DNA of 5,325 nucleotides. Origin: Steroidobacteraceae bacterium (lineage in GTDB: Bacteria; Pseudomonadota; Gammaproteobacteria; Steroidobacterales; Steroidobacteraceae). The position numbers and the translations under genes are program-made. This document shows positions 1-5,325 of this stretch, piece by piece; position 1 is the first letter of the stretch; each line of letters opens with the position of its first letter. The notes beneath the pieces are model-generated. The model made no database searches. It was not told where the DNA came from and saw only the letters and a program-made list of their open reading frames with translations. The stretch covers positions 1 through 5,325 of the forward strand of contig JAICKZ010000226.1 of assembly GCA_025927665.1 (NCBI GenBank), read 5' to 3'.

Positions 1-388
1 GAACGCTTTACAGCGCCCGAAGCGGTTTTTCGGTTCTGCCCGCAACATTGAAGAGGGCGGTTCGTTGACCATCATTGCAACCGCTTTGATCGATACCGGT
101 TCGCGCATGGATGATGTGATCTATGAAGAATTCAAAGGTACGGGTAATTCCGAAATTCATTTGGATCGTCGTGTTGCGGAAAAGCGCGTATTCCCAGCGG
201 TCAATATCAATCGTTCTGGTACACGTCGCGAAGAATTGATCACCAGTCAGGACGAATTAGCTAAGATCTGGATTCTGCGCAAGCTGTTACATCCGATGGA
301 TGAACTGGCTGCAATTGAATTCCTGCTCGATAAGATGAAGGATACCAAGACCAATGGCGAATTCTACGATGCGATGAAACGCGGTTAG
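1..388 (+). CDS. rho: Transcription termination factor Rho, C-terminal part (5' truncated by window edge)
   Basis: Rho is the hexameric RNA-dependent ATPase/translocase that ends transcription at Rho-dependent terminators. Reading in frame from base 2 gives 128 residues, matching roughly the last third of the about 420-residue family (E. coli 291-419). Visible landmarks include RPKRFFGSARNIEEGGSLT near the left edge and TALIDTGSRMDD, which covers the R-loop that contacts RNA in the central channel. NRSGTRREE carries the arginine finger equivalent to E. coli R366. The C-terminal helices WILRKLLHPMDE and a terminal MKRG are also present. The position equivalent to E. coli R-loop Lys326 is Arg here (codon 104-106), a conservative change. 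The N-terminal RNA-binding domain, Walker A/B motifs and Q-loop lie outside the window. The TTG at 65 is internal (the Leu of GGSLT), not a start. The gene ends at TAG 386-388 and is followed by its own terminator. Identification is very secure. Confidence 0.97.
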   Translation, partial: NALQRPKRFFGSARNIEEGGSLTIIATALIDTGSRMDDVIYEEFKGTGNSEIHLDRRVAEKRVFPAVNINRSGTRREELITSQDELAKIWILRKLLHPMDELAAIEFLLDKMKDTKTNGEFYDAMKRG

Positions 389-415
389 TATTTTGTTGGC
401 TTAACGTGATGAATC

Positions 416-449
416 AAAGCGCGATCTGAAATTCAGGTCGCGCTTTTTT
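416..449 (+). terminator. Intrinsic terminator after rho
   Basis: A 14-bp stem pairs AAAGCGCGATCTGA (416-429) with TCAGGTCGCGCTTT (433-446). It has one G-T wobble (425/437) and a 3-nt loop, and runs straight into a T tract (444-449). It lies 27 bp after the rho stop codon and is GC-rich in its lower half, the textbook form of a Rho-independent terminator. It should insulate rho from the lipoprotein gene downstream. Confidence 0.93.
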
Positions 450-531
450 ATTTGTGTTGAGTCAAGTTTGCTTGCTTCCGTAATATGATCTATCGATCCC
501 ATGCTCATCAACGCAACTGATCGACAATGAT

Positions 532-551
532 TTGACATCATTTTGGATGTC
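532..551 (+). promoter_or_regulatory. Candidate -35 box with overlapping inverted repeat upstream of the lipoprotein gene
   Basis: A perfect TTGACA hexamer (532-537) overlaps a perfect inverted repeat, GACATC (534-539), 6-nt spacer, GATGTC (546-551), about 100 bp before the lipoprotein start. An AT-rich CATATTAA stretch (559-566) could hold a -10, but the spacing from TTGACA is 20 bp or more. At the usual 17 bp (555-560) the hexamer AGCTCA is poor, so this is not a clean sigma70 promoter. The repeat could be a regulator site or an RNA hairpin. What is seen is the TTGACA and the repeat; the promoter or operator role is inferred. Confidence 0.35.
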
Positions 552-638
552 TTAAGCTCATATTAAGGATTGCTGTGTAGTCTTCTGTACAGAGAACTTA
601 TGAACTTGCGTTTCTATGTTGTTTGCATGGTGACAAAC

Positions 639-643
639 AGGAG
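639..643 (+). promoter_or_regulatory. Ribosome binding site AGGAG for the lipoprotein gene
   Basis: AGGAG lies 7 nt before the ATG at 651. The in-frame ATGs further upstream (600, 627) have no comparable site and would put a polar segment ahead of the signal peptide. This site fixes the start at 651. Confidence 0.85.
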
Positions 644-650
644 ATCGAAT

Positions 651-1193
651 ATGCAGCTTAACGTAAATAAAAATATCCTAGCTATTTTATCGTTCTTCAT
701 AGCATTGACAGGCTGCGCCAGTAATGGATCAACTGAAAACAAGCCTTCCTCAAGTCCAGTGATTACAGCCGCGACTGGCAACAACGGGACCATCGTGTTT
801 TTCAGGAAAAATAAAATCAGGGGAGCCGCTGTTGGCCTTATGATTGATGAAAATGAAGTTGAACTGGGTAAGCTTGCTTCGGGAAATTACTTTGTTGCAG
901 ATGTAGTCGCAGGCACACATCAATTTGAAGCACAAACAGAATCAAGAATTGTGATTCCCATCGACGTAGGATCAGATCAGCAGATCTACACAAGCGTAAA
1001 GAATAGTAAGCATGTCAAATCAAATGTGCTTAACATCGAAGTAGCGCCAGGGCAGGTGTATTACGTACAAGGAACTATTTCAACGGGCGTCCCCGGGCAT
1101 CCACGTCTCGAGTCATCAGATGCCGCAACGTTTGATTCAGTGAAAGCCAAATTGAAATTATCGACGCCACTAAAACCAGCGAAAAACAACTGA
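651..1193 (+). CDS. Outer-membrane-type lipoprotein with DUF2846-like domain
   Basis: This encodes a predicted lipoprotein of 180 residues. The N-terminus has Asn/Lys residues (2-8), a hydrophobic core (ILAILSFFIA, 9-18) and a lipobox LTGC with the lipidated Cys at residue 22. The next residue is Ala, not Asp, so Lol sorting to the outer membrane is expected. A Ser/Thr/Asn/Pro-rich linker (about 24-45) leads to a beta-rich domain. This begins GTIVFFRKNKIRGAAVGLMI and continues with GNYFVADVVAGTHQFEAQTE, APGQVYYVQGTI and a C-terminal LES. That order (FFR, GxYF, PGxHxF-like, GxxYYV) fits the DUF2846 family of small periplasmic or envelope proteins, whose biochemical role is not established. The tail is basic (LKPAKNN). 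The gene stands alone between the rho terminator and a convergent acetyltransferase gene. The lipoprotein call is strong; the domain name is from pattern recognition. Confidence 0.88.
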   Translation: MQLNVNKNILAILSFFIALTGCASNGSTENKPSSSPVITAATGNNGTIVFFRKNKIRGAAVGLMIDENEVELGKLASGNYFVADVVAGTHQFEAQTESRIVIPIDVGSDQQIYTSVKNSKHVKSNVLNIEVAPGQVYYVQGTISTGVPGHPRLESSDAATFDSVKAKLKLSTPLKPAKNN

Positions 1194-1250
1194 GTATTAA
1201 TAGCAACCTATCATCGACTATTGATTGCGGTTGCGATAATGCGGCCTGAC

Positions 1251-1274
1251 AACGCGCTTGAGAGAGTGCGTTTT
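1251..1274 (+). terminator. Possible weak terminator hairpin after the lipoprotein gene
   Basis: An 8-bp stem, AACGCGCT (1251-1258) with AGTGCGTT (1265-1272), includes one G-T wobble and a 6-nt loop. Four Ts (1271-1274) follow, then CATTT. It sits 57 bp past the lipoprotein stop, in the gap between two convergent genes. The T tract is short, so efficiency is uncertain. Read from the other strand it has no T tract and would not serve the acetyltransferase gene. Confidence 0.45.
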
Positions 1275-1298
1275 CATTTCAAGTAAGAGTAATTATTT

Positions 1299-1805
1299 TT
1301 ATCTTTGAATACTCAGCGCCATCAGCTCTTCATGGAAGAAACGCTCATTGATCTTCATTGAGTTTGGCTCAATTCCATAAGACAAGAAGCCAAATGATTC
1401 ATAAAGCTTTTTGGCGGCAACGTTTTCCGTATGCACCGCTAATTTTATCTGTTTAAGCTCTGGAGTGTTACAAGCAATGATCAATATACTTTCGATTAAT
1501 TGCTTTGCAATACCACGCCTTCTCATATGTAATGTGCAATACATGCCCCATAACGTTGCTTTGTGATGAGTCTTCACTAATGTTTCGCGGCGCAGTCCTG
1601 CGATACCGACGAGATGTTCATCGTTAAATGCGCCTAAAACAATATTGATCGAATCGATAGATAACATATCTCGGAATTCGTCAATTGGTTTTGCACTTTC
1701 TTCTTCATGACTTGGATAAAAGGATGCCGGCGATTCCTGCGTGGCTTGTATTCGCAGCGCTTTGAATATTTCTGCATCATTGAAAGTGAGTCTTCTAATA
1801 AGCAT
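1299..1805 (-). CDS. GNAT-family N-acetyltransferase
   Basis: This encodes a 168-residue acetyl-CoA-dependent acetyltransferase, a usual single-domain GNAT length. The N-terminus MLIRRLTFNDAEIFKALRIQ is the typical beta1-alpha1 of the family, followed by the acidic HEEES segment (33-37). The acetyl-CoA pyrophosphate-binding motif A appears as RRRGIA at 95-100 (R/QxxGxG/A), after the WGMYC strand at 86-90. Motif B appears as TENVAAKKLYESFGF (126-140). The substrate cannot be read from the sequence; such proteins may modify small amines, antibiotics, or peptide or ribosomal-protein N-termini. A GTG at 1841 would add 12 residues, but the ATG at 1805 places the family-typical start exactly and is preferred, although only a weak AGAAGAA stretch precedes it. 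The gene is divergent from the aldo/keto reductase and convergent with the lipoprotein. Sampled lines are more AT-rich than the reductase gene. Confidence 0.9.
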   Translation of the reverse strand: MLIRRLTFNDAEIFKALRIQATQESPASFYPSHEEESAKPIDEFRDMLSIDSINIVLGAFNDEHLVGIAGLRRETLVKTHHKATLWGMYCTLHMRRRGIAKQLIESILIIACNTPELKQIKLAVHTENVAAKKLYESFGFLSYGIEPNSMKINERFFHEELMALSIQR

Positions 1806-1843
1806 GGAGTTTCTTCTGGGAACAAGTAAAATTTTCTGCACCG

Positions 1844-1849
1844 ATCATA
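1844..1849 (-). promoter_or_regulatory. Candidate -10 box for the acetyltransferase gene
   Basis: On the minus strand this hexamer reads TATGAT, one mismatch from the sigma70 -10 consensus. It would start transcription near 1837, giving a leader of about 30 nt to the ATG at 1805 and excluding the GTG at 1841. No good -35 lies 16-18 bp upstream; a TTGATA on the same strand is about 25 bp away. Low confidence. Confidence 0.3.
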
Positions 1850-1880
1850 CAACGAGATATGGAATGAATTGAGGTATCAA

Positions 1881-1903
1881 ACTATGATAGTGCAATCACT
1901 ATG
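1881..1903 (+). promoter_or_regulatory. Candidate operator and promoter core upstream of the aldo/keto reductase
   Basis: Three half-sites are packed in 23 bp. ACTAT-G-ATAGT (1881-1891) is a perfect palindrome. ATAGTG (1887-1892) then forms a second perfect inverted repeat with CACTAT (1897-1902) across a 4-nt CAAT spacer. ACTATG at 1881-1886 is repeated directly at 1898-1903, a 17-bp offset. TATGAT (1883-1888), a good -10 candidate, sits inside the array. A weak -35, TGGAAT (1860-1865), is 17 bp upstream. Transcription would then start near 1895 inside the repeat, where a bound repressor would block it. The symmetry is seen directly; the operator role is inferred. Confidence 0.45.
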
Positions 1904-1908
1904 TATTT

Positions 1909-1912
1909 GAGG
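1909..1912 (+). promoter_or_regulatory. Ribosome binding site GAGG for the aldo/keto reductase
   Basis: GAGG lies 6 nt before the ATG at 1919. The in-frame ATG at 1901 would add six residues (MYLRCA), would start inside the repeat array and has no such site. The start at 1919 also gives the family-typical MEYRLLGRSG N-terminus. Confidence 0.75.
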
Positions 1913-1918
1913 TGTGCT

Positions 1919-2953
1919 ATGGAGTATCGCTTACTGGGTCGGTCTGGTTTCAAAGTGCCCGCACTGAGTTTTGGTACCGGCACATTCGGTGGTGTGGGTG
2001 AATTTTTCGGTGCATGGGGAAAGACCGATGTCGCCGAAGCAAAGCGTCTTATCGATATCTGCCTTGATGCAGGATTAAATATGTTTGATAGTGCCGATGG
2101 ATATTCGGATGGCGCTGCGGAATCCATTCTGGGTGAAGCGATTAAAGGACGTCGCGACAAAGTCATTATTTCTACCAAAGCAACGTTCCGTAGTGGTGAA
2201 GGAATCAATGATATTGGCTCGTCACGATTTCATTTGCTGGATGCTTGCGATAAAGCATTGCAACGTCTGCAAACCGATTACATTGATGTGTTCCAGTTGC
2301 ATAACTTCGATGCCATGACGCCGGTTGAAGAAACTCTCAGCACCTTGGACGAATTGGTTCGTGCTGGAAAGATTCGTTATATCGGCGTGTCGAACTTCTC
2401 GGGTTGGCATCTGATGAAATCACTTTCAGTTTCAGAGCGCTATGGATGGAGTCGCTATGTGGTGAATCAGGCTTACTATTCGCTGATCGGTCGTGAATAT
2501 GAGTGGGAGCTGATGCCACTTGCGATAGACCAAGGTATTGGGACATTGGTGTGGAGTCCGTTGGGTTGGGCGCGGCTCACTGGCAAAGTTCGACGTAATC
2601 AACCGCAACCCACACAAACCCGATTGCAATTACAAATTGCCAAAGATGCTGGCCCACAAGTTGCCGATGAATATTTGTTCAACGTGATTGATGCGATGGA
2701 TGAAATTTCGCGTGATATCGACAAGTCGATTCCGCAAATTGCCATTAATTGGTTATTGCAACGTCCAACTGTTTCCAGCGTAATTATAGGCGCACGTAAT
2801 GAAGCACAACTGAAGCATAACCTCGGTGCAGTGGGTTGGAGTTTAAGTCCAGAACATATTGCAAAATTGGATGAAGCCAGTTATGTCACACCAATATATC
2901 CGTATTGGCATCAACGTCGAACGTTTAGTGATCGTAACCCGCCGCCAGTGTGA
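1919..2953 (+). CDS. Aldo/keto reductase (NADPH-dependent oxidoreductase family)
   Basis: This encodes a 344-residue cytoplasmic TIM-barrel oxidoreductase that should reduce aldehydes or ketones, or run the reverse reaction, with NAD(P)H. It begins MEYRLLGRSGFKVPALSFG, the usual first strand. The catalytic tetrad is intact: Asp57 and Tyr62 (FDSADGYSDG), Lys87 (ISTKAT) and His128 (FQLHNFD). GKIRYIGVSNFSGW (150-163) is the conserved barrel strand and loop, and VWSPLGWARLTGK (211-223) follows. IIGARNEAQLKHNLGAV (289-305) is the C-terminal segment that binds the cofactor's 2'-phosphate/adenine side. Length and motif order fit the bacterial ion-channel-beta-subunit-like or YajO-like AKR group, but the substrate cannot be told. 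There is no signal peptide. It heads a same-strand series with the DUF1800 gene 52 bp downstream and is preceded by a candidate operator. It ends in a proline-rich tail (PPPV). Confidence 0.95.
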   Translation: MEYRLLGRSGFKVPALSFGTGTFGGVGEFFGAWGKTDVAEAKRLIDICLDAGLNMFDSADGYSDGAAESILGEAIKGRRDKVIISTKATFRSGEGINDIGSSRFHLLDACDKALQRLQTDYIDVFQLHNFDAMTPVEETLSTLDELVRAGKIRYIGVSNFSGWHLMKSLSVSERYGWSRYVVNQAYYSLIGREYEWELMPLAIDQGIGTLVWSPLGWARLTGKVRRNQPQPTQTRLQLQIAKDAGPQVADEYLFNVIDAMDEISRDIDKSIPQIAINWLLQRPTVSSVIIGARNEAQLKHNLGAVGWSLSPEHIAKLDEASYVTPIYPYWHQRRTFSDRNPPPV

Positions 2954-3005
2954 ACAGTGCATAAATACCGTGTCAACTAATGACTGAGTCAGGCGTTGAG
3001 ACCGT

Positions 3006-4415
3006 ATGTTTGTAGTGAATCAACCAGCAGTCATTGCAGCCAATCGTTTTGGATTAGGTGCACGCGCAGGGGAGCTATCCAAAATCGGCAATGATCCGCG
3101 CGGCTGGTTGACTGCACAAGTCAATGGTGCGCGTGCCACGCCTTCTTCTATTACGCAACTTGTCACTTCGGCAGAGGCACTCAAGACATATGACGAGTTT
3201 ATCGAAGAGAAGAAGGGGCTCAAGCAAGATAAGACGCCCAAGACTGATGCCAAAGAAGTTCTCAGGCCAATGCGACAAGCTATTCGCAATATTTATCTCG
3301 CACAAGTTGCAGCGCGTTATCAAGTAGCAACCTATAGTGAAGAATCATTTCGTGAACGATTAGTACACTTCTGGACGAATCACTTCGCTGTCTCTGCTGA
3401 CAAATTTGTAGTGAGTACATTGGCAGGCACACTGGAGAATGAAGCGATTCGTCCCAATCTGCATCGTCACTTTTATGATTTATTGGTCGCAGCGGAAAGC
3501 CATCCAGCAATGATTTTGTTTCTTGACAATCAGCTATCGGTCGGAGCTTATTCGCCACTTGCGTTATCATCACGTCCACATTTCAGAGTGGGGCGCAAGT
3601 TTGATATCAATGAAAATCTTGCACGCGAGATCATGGAGCTGCATACGCTTGGTGTGAGCGGCGGTTACACACAACAGGATGTCACCAGTTTCGCAAAAGT
3701 GCTCACTGGGTGGACAGTGGGCAATCGTGAAGGCATTTTGAAAACTTCACAACCGGGAAAATTTGTGTTCCGCGAAAAGTTGCATGAGCCCGGAGCACAA
3801 ACCATTCTTGGCAAACGATATGGTGAAGATGGTGTGAATCAAGTGCTCGCAGTGCTTAAGGATTTCAGCCGTTCTCCCAGTACTGCGCACTTCATCGCCA
3901 CTAAGTTGGTCAGGTATTTTGTTGCCGATGAACCGCCTGCGGCTGCCGTGGAGTCAATCGCAAAAGCGTTTCGTGATAGCGATGGACACTTACCTACTGT
4001 GCATCGCGCAGTCGTCAATTGTTTAGAAGCATGGCGCGATGAAAGAACCAAACTTAAAACCCCACATGAATACGTGGTGTCGACATTCCGCGCCTTTGAC
4101 TACTTGCCTGCAGAACCGCAAAAAATATTTGCATCGTTCGAGTTGTTGGGACAACGACCCTACACGCCAGGATCACCGGCGGGTTGGCCTGACACCGCAA
4201 GTCGTTGGGATGGATCCGATGCATTGATGAAGCGTATTGAATGGGCGACGCAGGTCGCACATCGTGCGGGTTCGCATATTGCGCCGATGGAACTTGCATC
4301 ACTTTCGTTGGGCGAGACATTAACTGACCACACATCAATCGCAATAAATAATGCTGCGGATGCAGTGCAGGGAACAACACTTTGGTTGATGAGTCCTGAG
4401 TTTCAGCGTCGATAG
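3006..4415 (+). CDS. DUF1800 family protein
   Basis: This encodes a 469-residue protein of the DUF1800 family, normal length and apparently complete. The N-terminus AANRFGLGAR (11-20) starts the domain with no signal peptide ahead of it. A charged linker follows (about 60-83, many Glu/Lys/Asp). Conserved blocks come in family order. They are FRERLVHFWTNHFAVSADK (115-133), HPAMILFLDNQLSVG (166-180), NENLAREIMELHTLGVSGGY (202-221, the signature), LTGWTVG (233-239), LHEPGAQTILGKRY (259-272), FIATKLVRYFVAD (296-308), LGQRPYTPGSPAGWPDTA (381-398) and a terminal SPEFQRR. The biochemical function is not established. The gene is 14 bp from a DUF1501 gene, the partner it usually has in bacteria, so the two probably act together. 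The start ATG at 3006 has only a weak GAG (2998-3000) as ribosome binding site but gives the expected N-terminus. Localisation is unclear; without a signal it would be cytoplasmic unless carried out with its Tat-bearing partner. Confidence 0.93.
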   Translation: MFVVNQPAVIAANRFGLGARAGELSKIGNDPRGWLTAQVNGARATPSSITQLVTSAEALKTYDEFIEEKKGLKQDKTPKTDAKEVLRPMRQAIRNIYLAQVAARYQVATYSEESFRERLVHFWTNHFAVSADKFVVSTLAGTLENEAIRPNLHRHFYDLLVAAESHPAMILFLDNQLSVGAYSPLALSSRPHFRVGRKFDINENLAREIMELHTLGVSGGYTQQDVTSFAKVLTGWTVGNREGILKTSQPGKFVFREKLHEPGAQTILGKRYGEDGVNQVLAVLKDFSRSPSTAHFIATKLVRYFVADEPPAAAVESIAKAFRDSDGHLPTVHRAVVNCLEAWRDERTKLKTPHEYVVSTFRAFDYLPAEPQKIFASFELLGQRPYTPGSPAGWPDTASRWDGSDALMKRIEWATQVAHRAGSHIAPMELASLSLGETLTDHTSIAINNAADAVQGTTLWLMSPEFQRR

Positions 4416-4429
4416 TTAAAGTACTTACA

Positions 4430-5325
4430 ATGCACAAGTTAACTCATACATCATTGATAAAACGACGCGAGTTTTTGCAGTCTTCACTCGCTGCAAGTAT
4501 TTCGGCATTGTTACCCCGAATGAGCATGGCTCGTTCCGATACTGATGCACGCTTGGTGTTGATTATCTTGCGAGGTGCATTGGACGGCCTTGCTGTGATT
4601 GCTCCCTATGGCGATGGCCACTATGAACGTTTGCGTGGCGATCTTGCATTGCCTGCCCCTGGAAGCGTGAATGGCGCGCTTAAACTTAATGGCATGTTTG
4701 CGTTGAATCCATCATTAATAAATTTGCATGCACGTTATCAACAAAAAGAGTTGCTGGTGTTACACGCCATTGCTTCACCTTATCGTGAACGTTCGCATTT
4801 TGACGGCCAGGATTTGCTTGAAAATGGCACTACACAACCACACGCCGCATTGGATGGGTGGTTGAATCGAGCGATACCGGGTATGGTTGGGCTACAACAT
4901 CACCTTAGCGAAGAGTTTGCAATGGCCTTTGCACAGAATATGCCCTTAGTACTGCGTGGCAATCAGCGAGTCGGTTCATGGGCACCATCGCGATTGCCTT
5001 TAACCGATGATGATACGTTGCAACGCATTGCCGATATGTATGCGAATGATGAGTATTTTGCATCGCGCTTACAAACCGCGATGCAGACCAATGCGATTGC
5101 CAACGAGAAGAATGACGAAGTAAGCATGAACGATGGCAAGATGAATGCGAAGCTCAATTCGCCGCTTATCAACGTGGTTAGTGCAGCAGGTAAGATGCTC
5201 AAGCAAGTCGATGGTCCGCGTGTTGCCGTCATGGAAGCTTCAGGATGGGACACTCATGCGAATCAAGGGGCGGCCACGGGTCAGTTGGCAACGCGTTTAG
5301 CGGGGTTGGATACTGCGATTGAAGC
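4430..5325 (+). CDS. DUF1501 family protein with Tat signal (3' end beyond window)
   Basis: An open frame of 298 codons runs without a stop to the right edge, so the gene is partial. The N-terminus holds a twin-arginine signal: KRREFLQ (11-17), a hydrophobic stretch (SSLAASISALL, 18-28), and a likely cleavage site after SMA (residue 34). The protein should therefore be exported folded, often with cofactor or metal bound. The mature part matches DUF1501: LVLIILRGALDGLAVIAPYGD (42-62), ERSHFDGQDLLENG (120-133), MPLVLRGN (171-178) and VAVMEASGWDTHANQGAATG (265-284). DUF1501 is grouped with the alkaline-phosphatase/sulfatase superfamily; Asp52, Asp125, Asp274 and His276 are candidate metal-ligand or active-site residues by conservation, not by proof. 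About 100 residues should be missing compared with the usual length of about 400. No clear ribosome binding site precedes the ATG, which lies 14 bp after the DUF1800 stop, suggesting translation coupled to it. The substrate is unknown. Confidence 0.93.
   Translation, partial: MHKLTHTSLIKRREFLQSSLAASISALLPRMSMARSDTDARLVLIILRGALDGLAVIAPYGDGHYERLRGDLALPAPGSVNGALKLNGMFALNPSLINLHARYQQKELLVLHAIASPYRERSHFDGQDLLENGTTQPHAALDGWLNRAIPGMVGLQHHLSEEFAMAFAQNMPLVLRGNQRVGSWAPSRLPLTDDDTLQRIADMYANDEYFASRLQTAMQTNAIANEKNDEVSMNDGKMNAKLNSPLINVVSAAGKMLKQVDGPRVAVMEASGWDTHANQGAATGQLATRLAGLDTAIE

Noticed and set aside
463..474. CAAGTTTGCTTG inverted repeat after the rho terminator
   Set aside because: It has only 4-bp arms, with no T tract and no link to a gene start.
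570..650. Upstream in-frame extension of the lipoprotein gene (starts at 570, 600 or 627)
   Set aside because: It would bury the signal peptide behind 8-27 extra residues. The AGGAG site 7 nt before the ATG at 651 and the lipobox at residue 22 fix the start there.
1806..1841. 12-residue N-terminal extension of the acetyltransferase from GTG
   Set aside because: It has no ribosome binding site, and the family-typical N-terminus begins exactly at the ATG at 1805.
1882..2208. Minus-strand open frame of 108 codons across the reductase start
   Set aside because: It is antisense to a clear aldo/keto reductase with an intact catalytic tetrad, and its translation shows no recognisable domain.
2981..2991. 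TGACTGAGTCA palindrome between the reductase and DUF1800 genes
   Set aside because: It has 5-bp arms around a single base and no T tract, so it cannot be a terminator hairpin. It could be a protein site but is short enough to be chance.
4054..4437. Minus-strand open frame of 127 codons over the end of the DUF1800 gene
   Set aside because: It is antisense to conserved DUF1800 blocks, and its Pro/His/Ser-rich translation looks like a shadow frame.
4963..5253. Minus-strand open frame with hydrophobic segments near the right edge
   Set aside because: It lies opposite the DUF1501 gene, whose conserved HFDGQDLLE and GWDTH blocks flank or lie in the same stretch. The hydrophobicity is a by-product of the antisense frame.
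1..5325. CRISPR array, tRNA or rRNA, insertion sequence, phage or defence genes
   Set aside because: I saw no spaced direct repeats, cloverleaf-like segments, transposase motifs or terminal inverted repeats, and every long stretch is explained by the seven genes listed.

Overview
This 5.3-kb window looks like the chromosome of a gammaproteobacterium. The main clue is the C-terminal third of transcription terminator Rho, which reads as a proteobacterial Rho and seems closest to gammaproteobacterial forms. This is recognition from memory, not a search, and genus cannot be called. Base composition is moderate, in the low-to-mid 40s % GC by sampling lines, and lower in the lipoprotein and acetyltransferase genes than in the aldo/keto reductase gene.

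Layout, left to right. (1) The 3' end of rho (+) enters from the left edge and stops at 388. A strong intrinsic terminator follows at 416-449. (2) A 180-residue outer-membrane-type lipoprotein with a DUF2846-like domain (+, 651-1193) stands alone, with an inverted repeat in its upstream region. (3) A GNAT-family N-acetyltransferase (-, 1299-1805) converges on it. A modest hairpin at 1251-1274 lies in the convergent gap. (4) A 113-bp divergent intergenic region holds a cluster of ACTATG/ATAGTG half-sites that looks like an operator, centred on a candidate promoter. (5) An aldo/keto reductase (+, 1919-2953) has an intact D-Y-K-H catalytic tetrad. (6) A DUF1800 protein (+, 3006-4415) follows. (7) A DUF1501 protein (+, from 4430) with a clear twin-arginine signal runs off the right edge after 298 codons.

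How they fit together. Rho is housekeeping and transcriptionally insulated from the rest. The lipoprotein and the GNAT gene look like independent single-gene units. The last three genes run the same way with gaps of 52 and 14 bp and no convincing terminator between them, so they may form one operon. DUF1800-DUF1501 is a recurrent bacterial gene pair without a firmly assigned function. DUF1501 is placed in the alkaline-phosphatase/sulfatase superfamily, and here it should be exported folded by Tat. Nothing is clearly a mobile element, phage, CRISPR array, RNA gene or defence system. The most interesting parts are the poorly understood DUF1800-DUF1501 pair, its linkage to an oxidoreductase, and the candidate operator ahead of that cluster.
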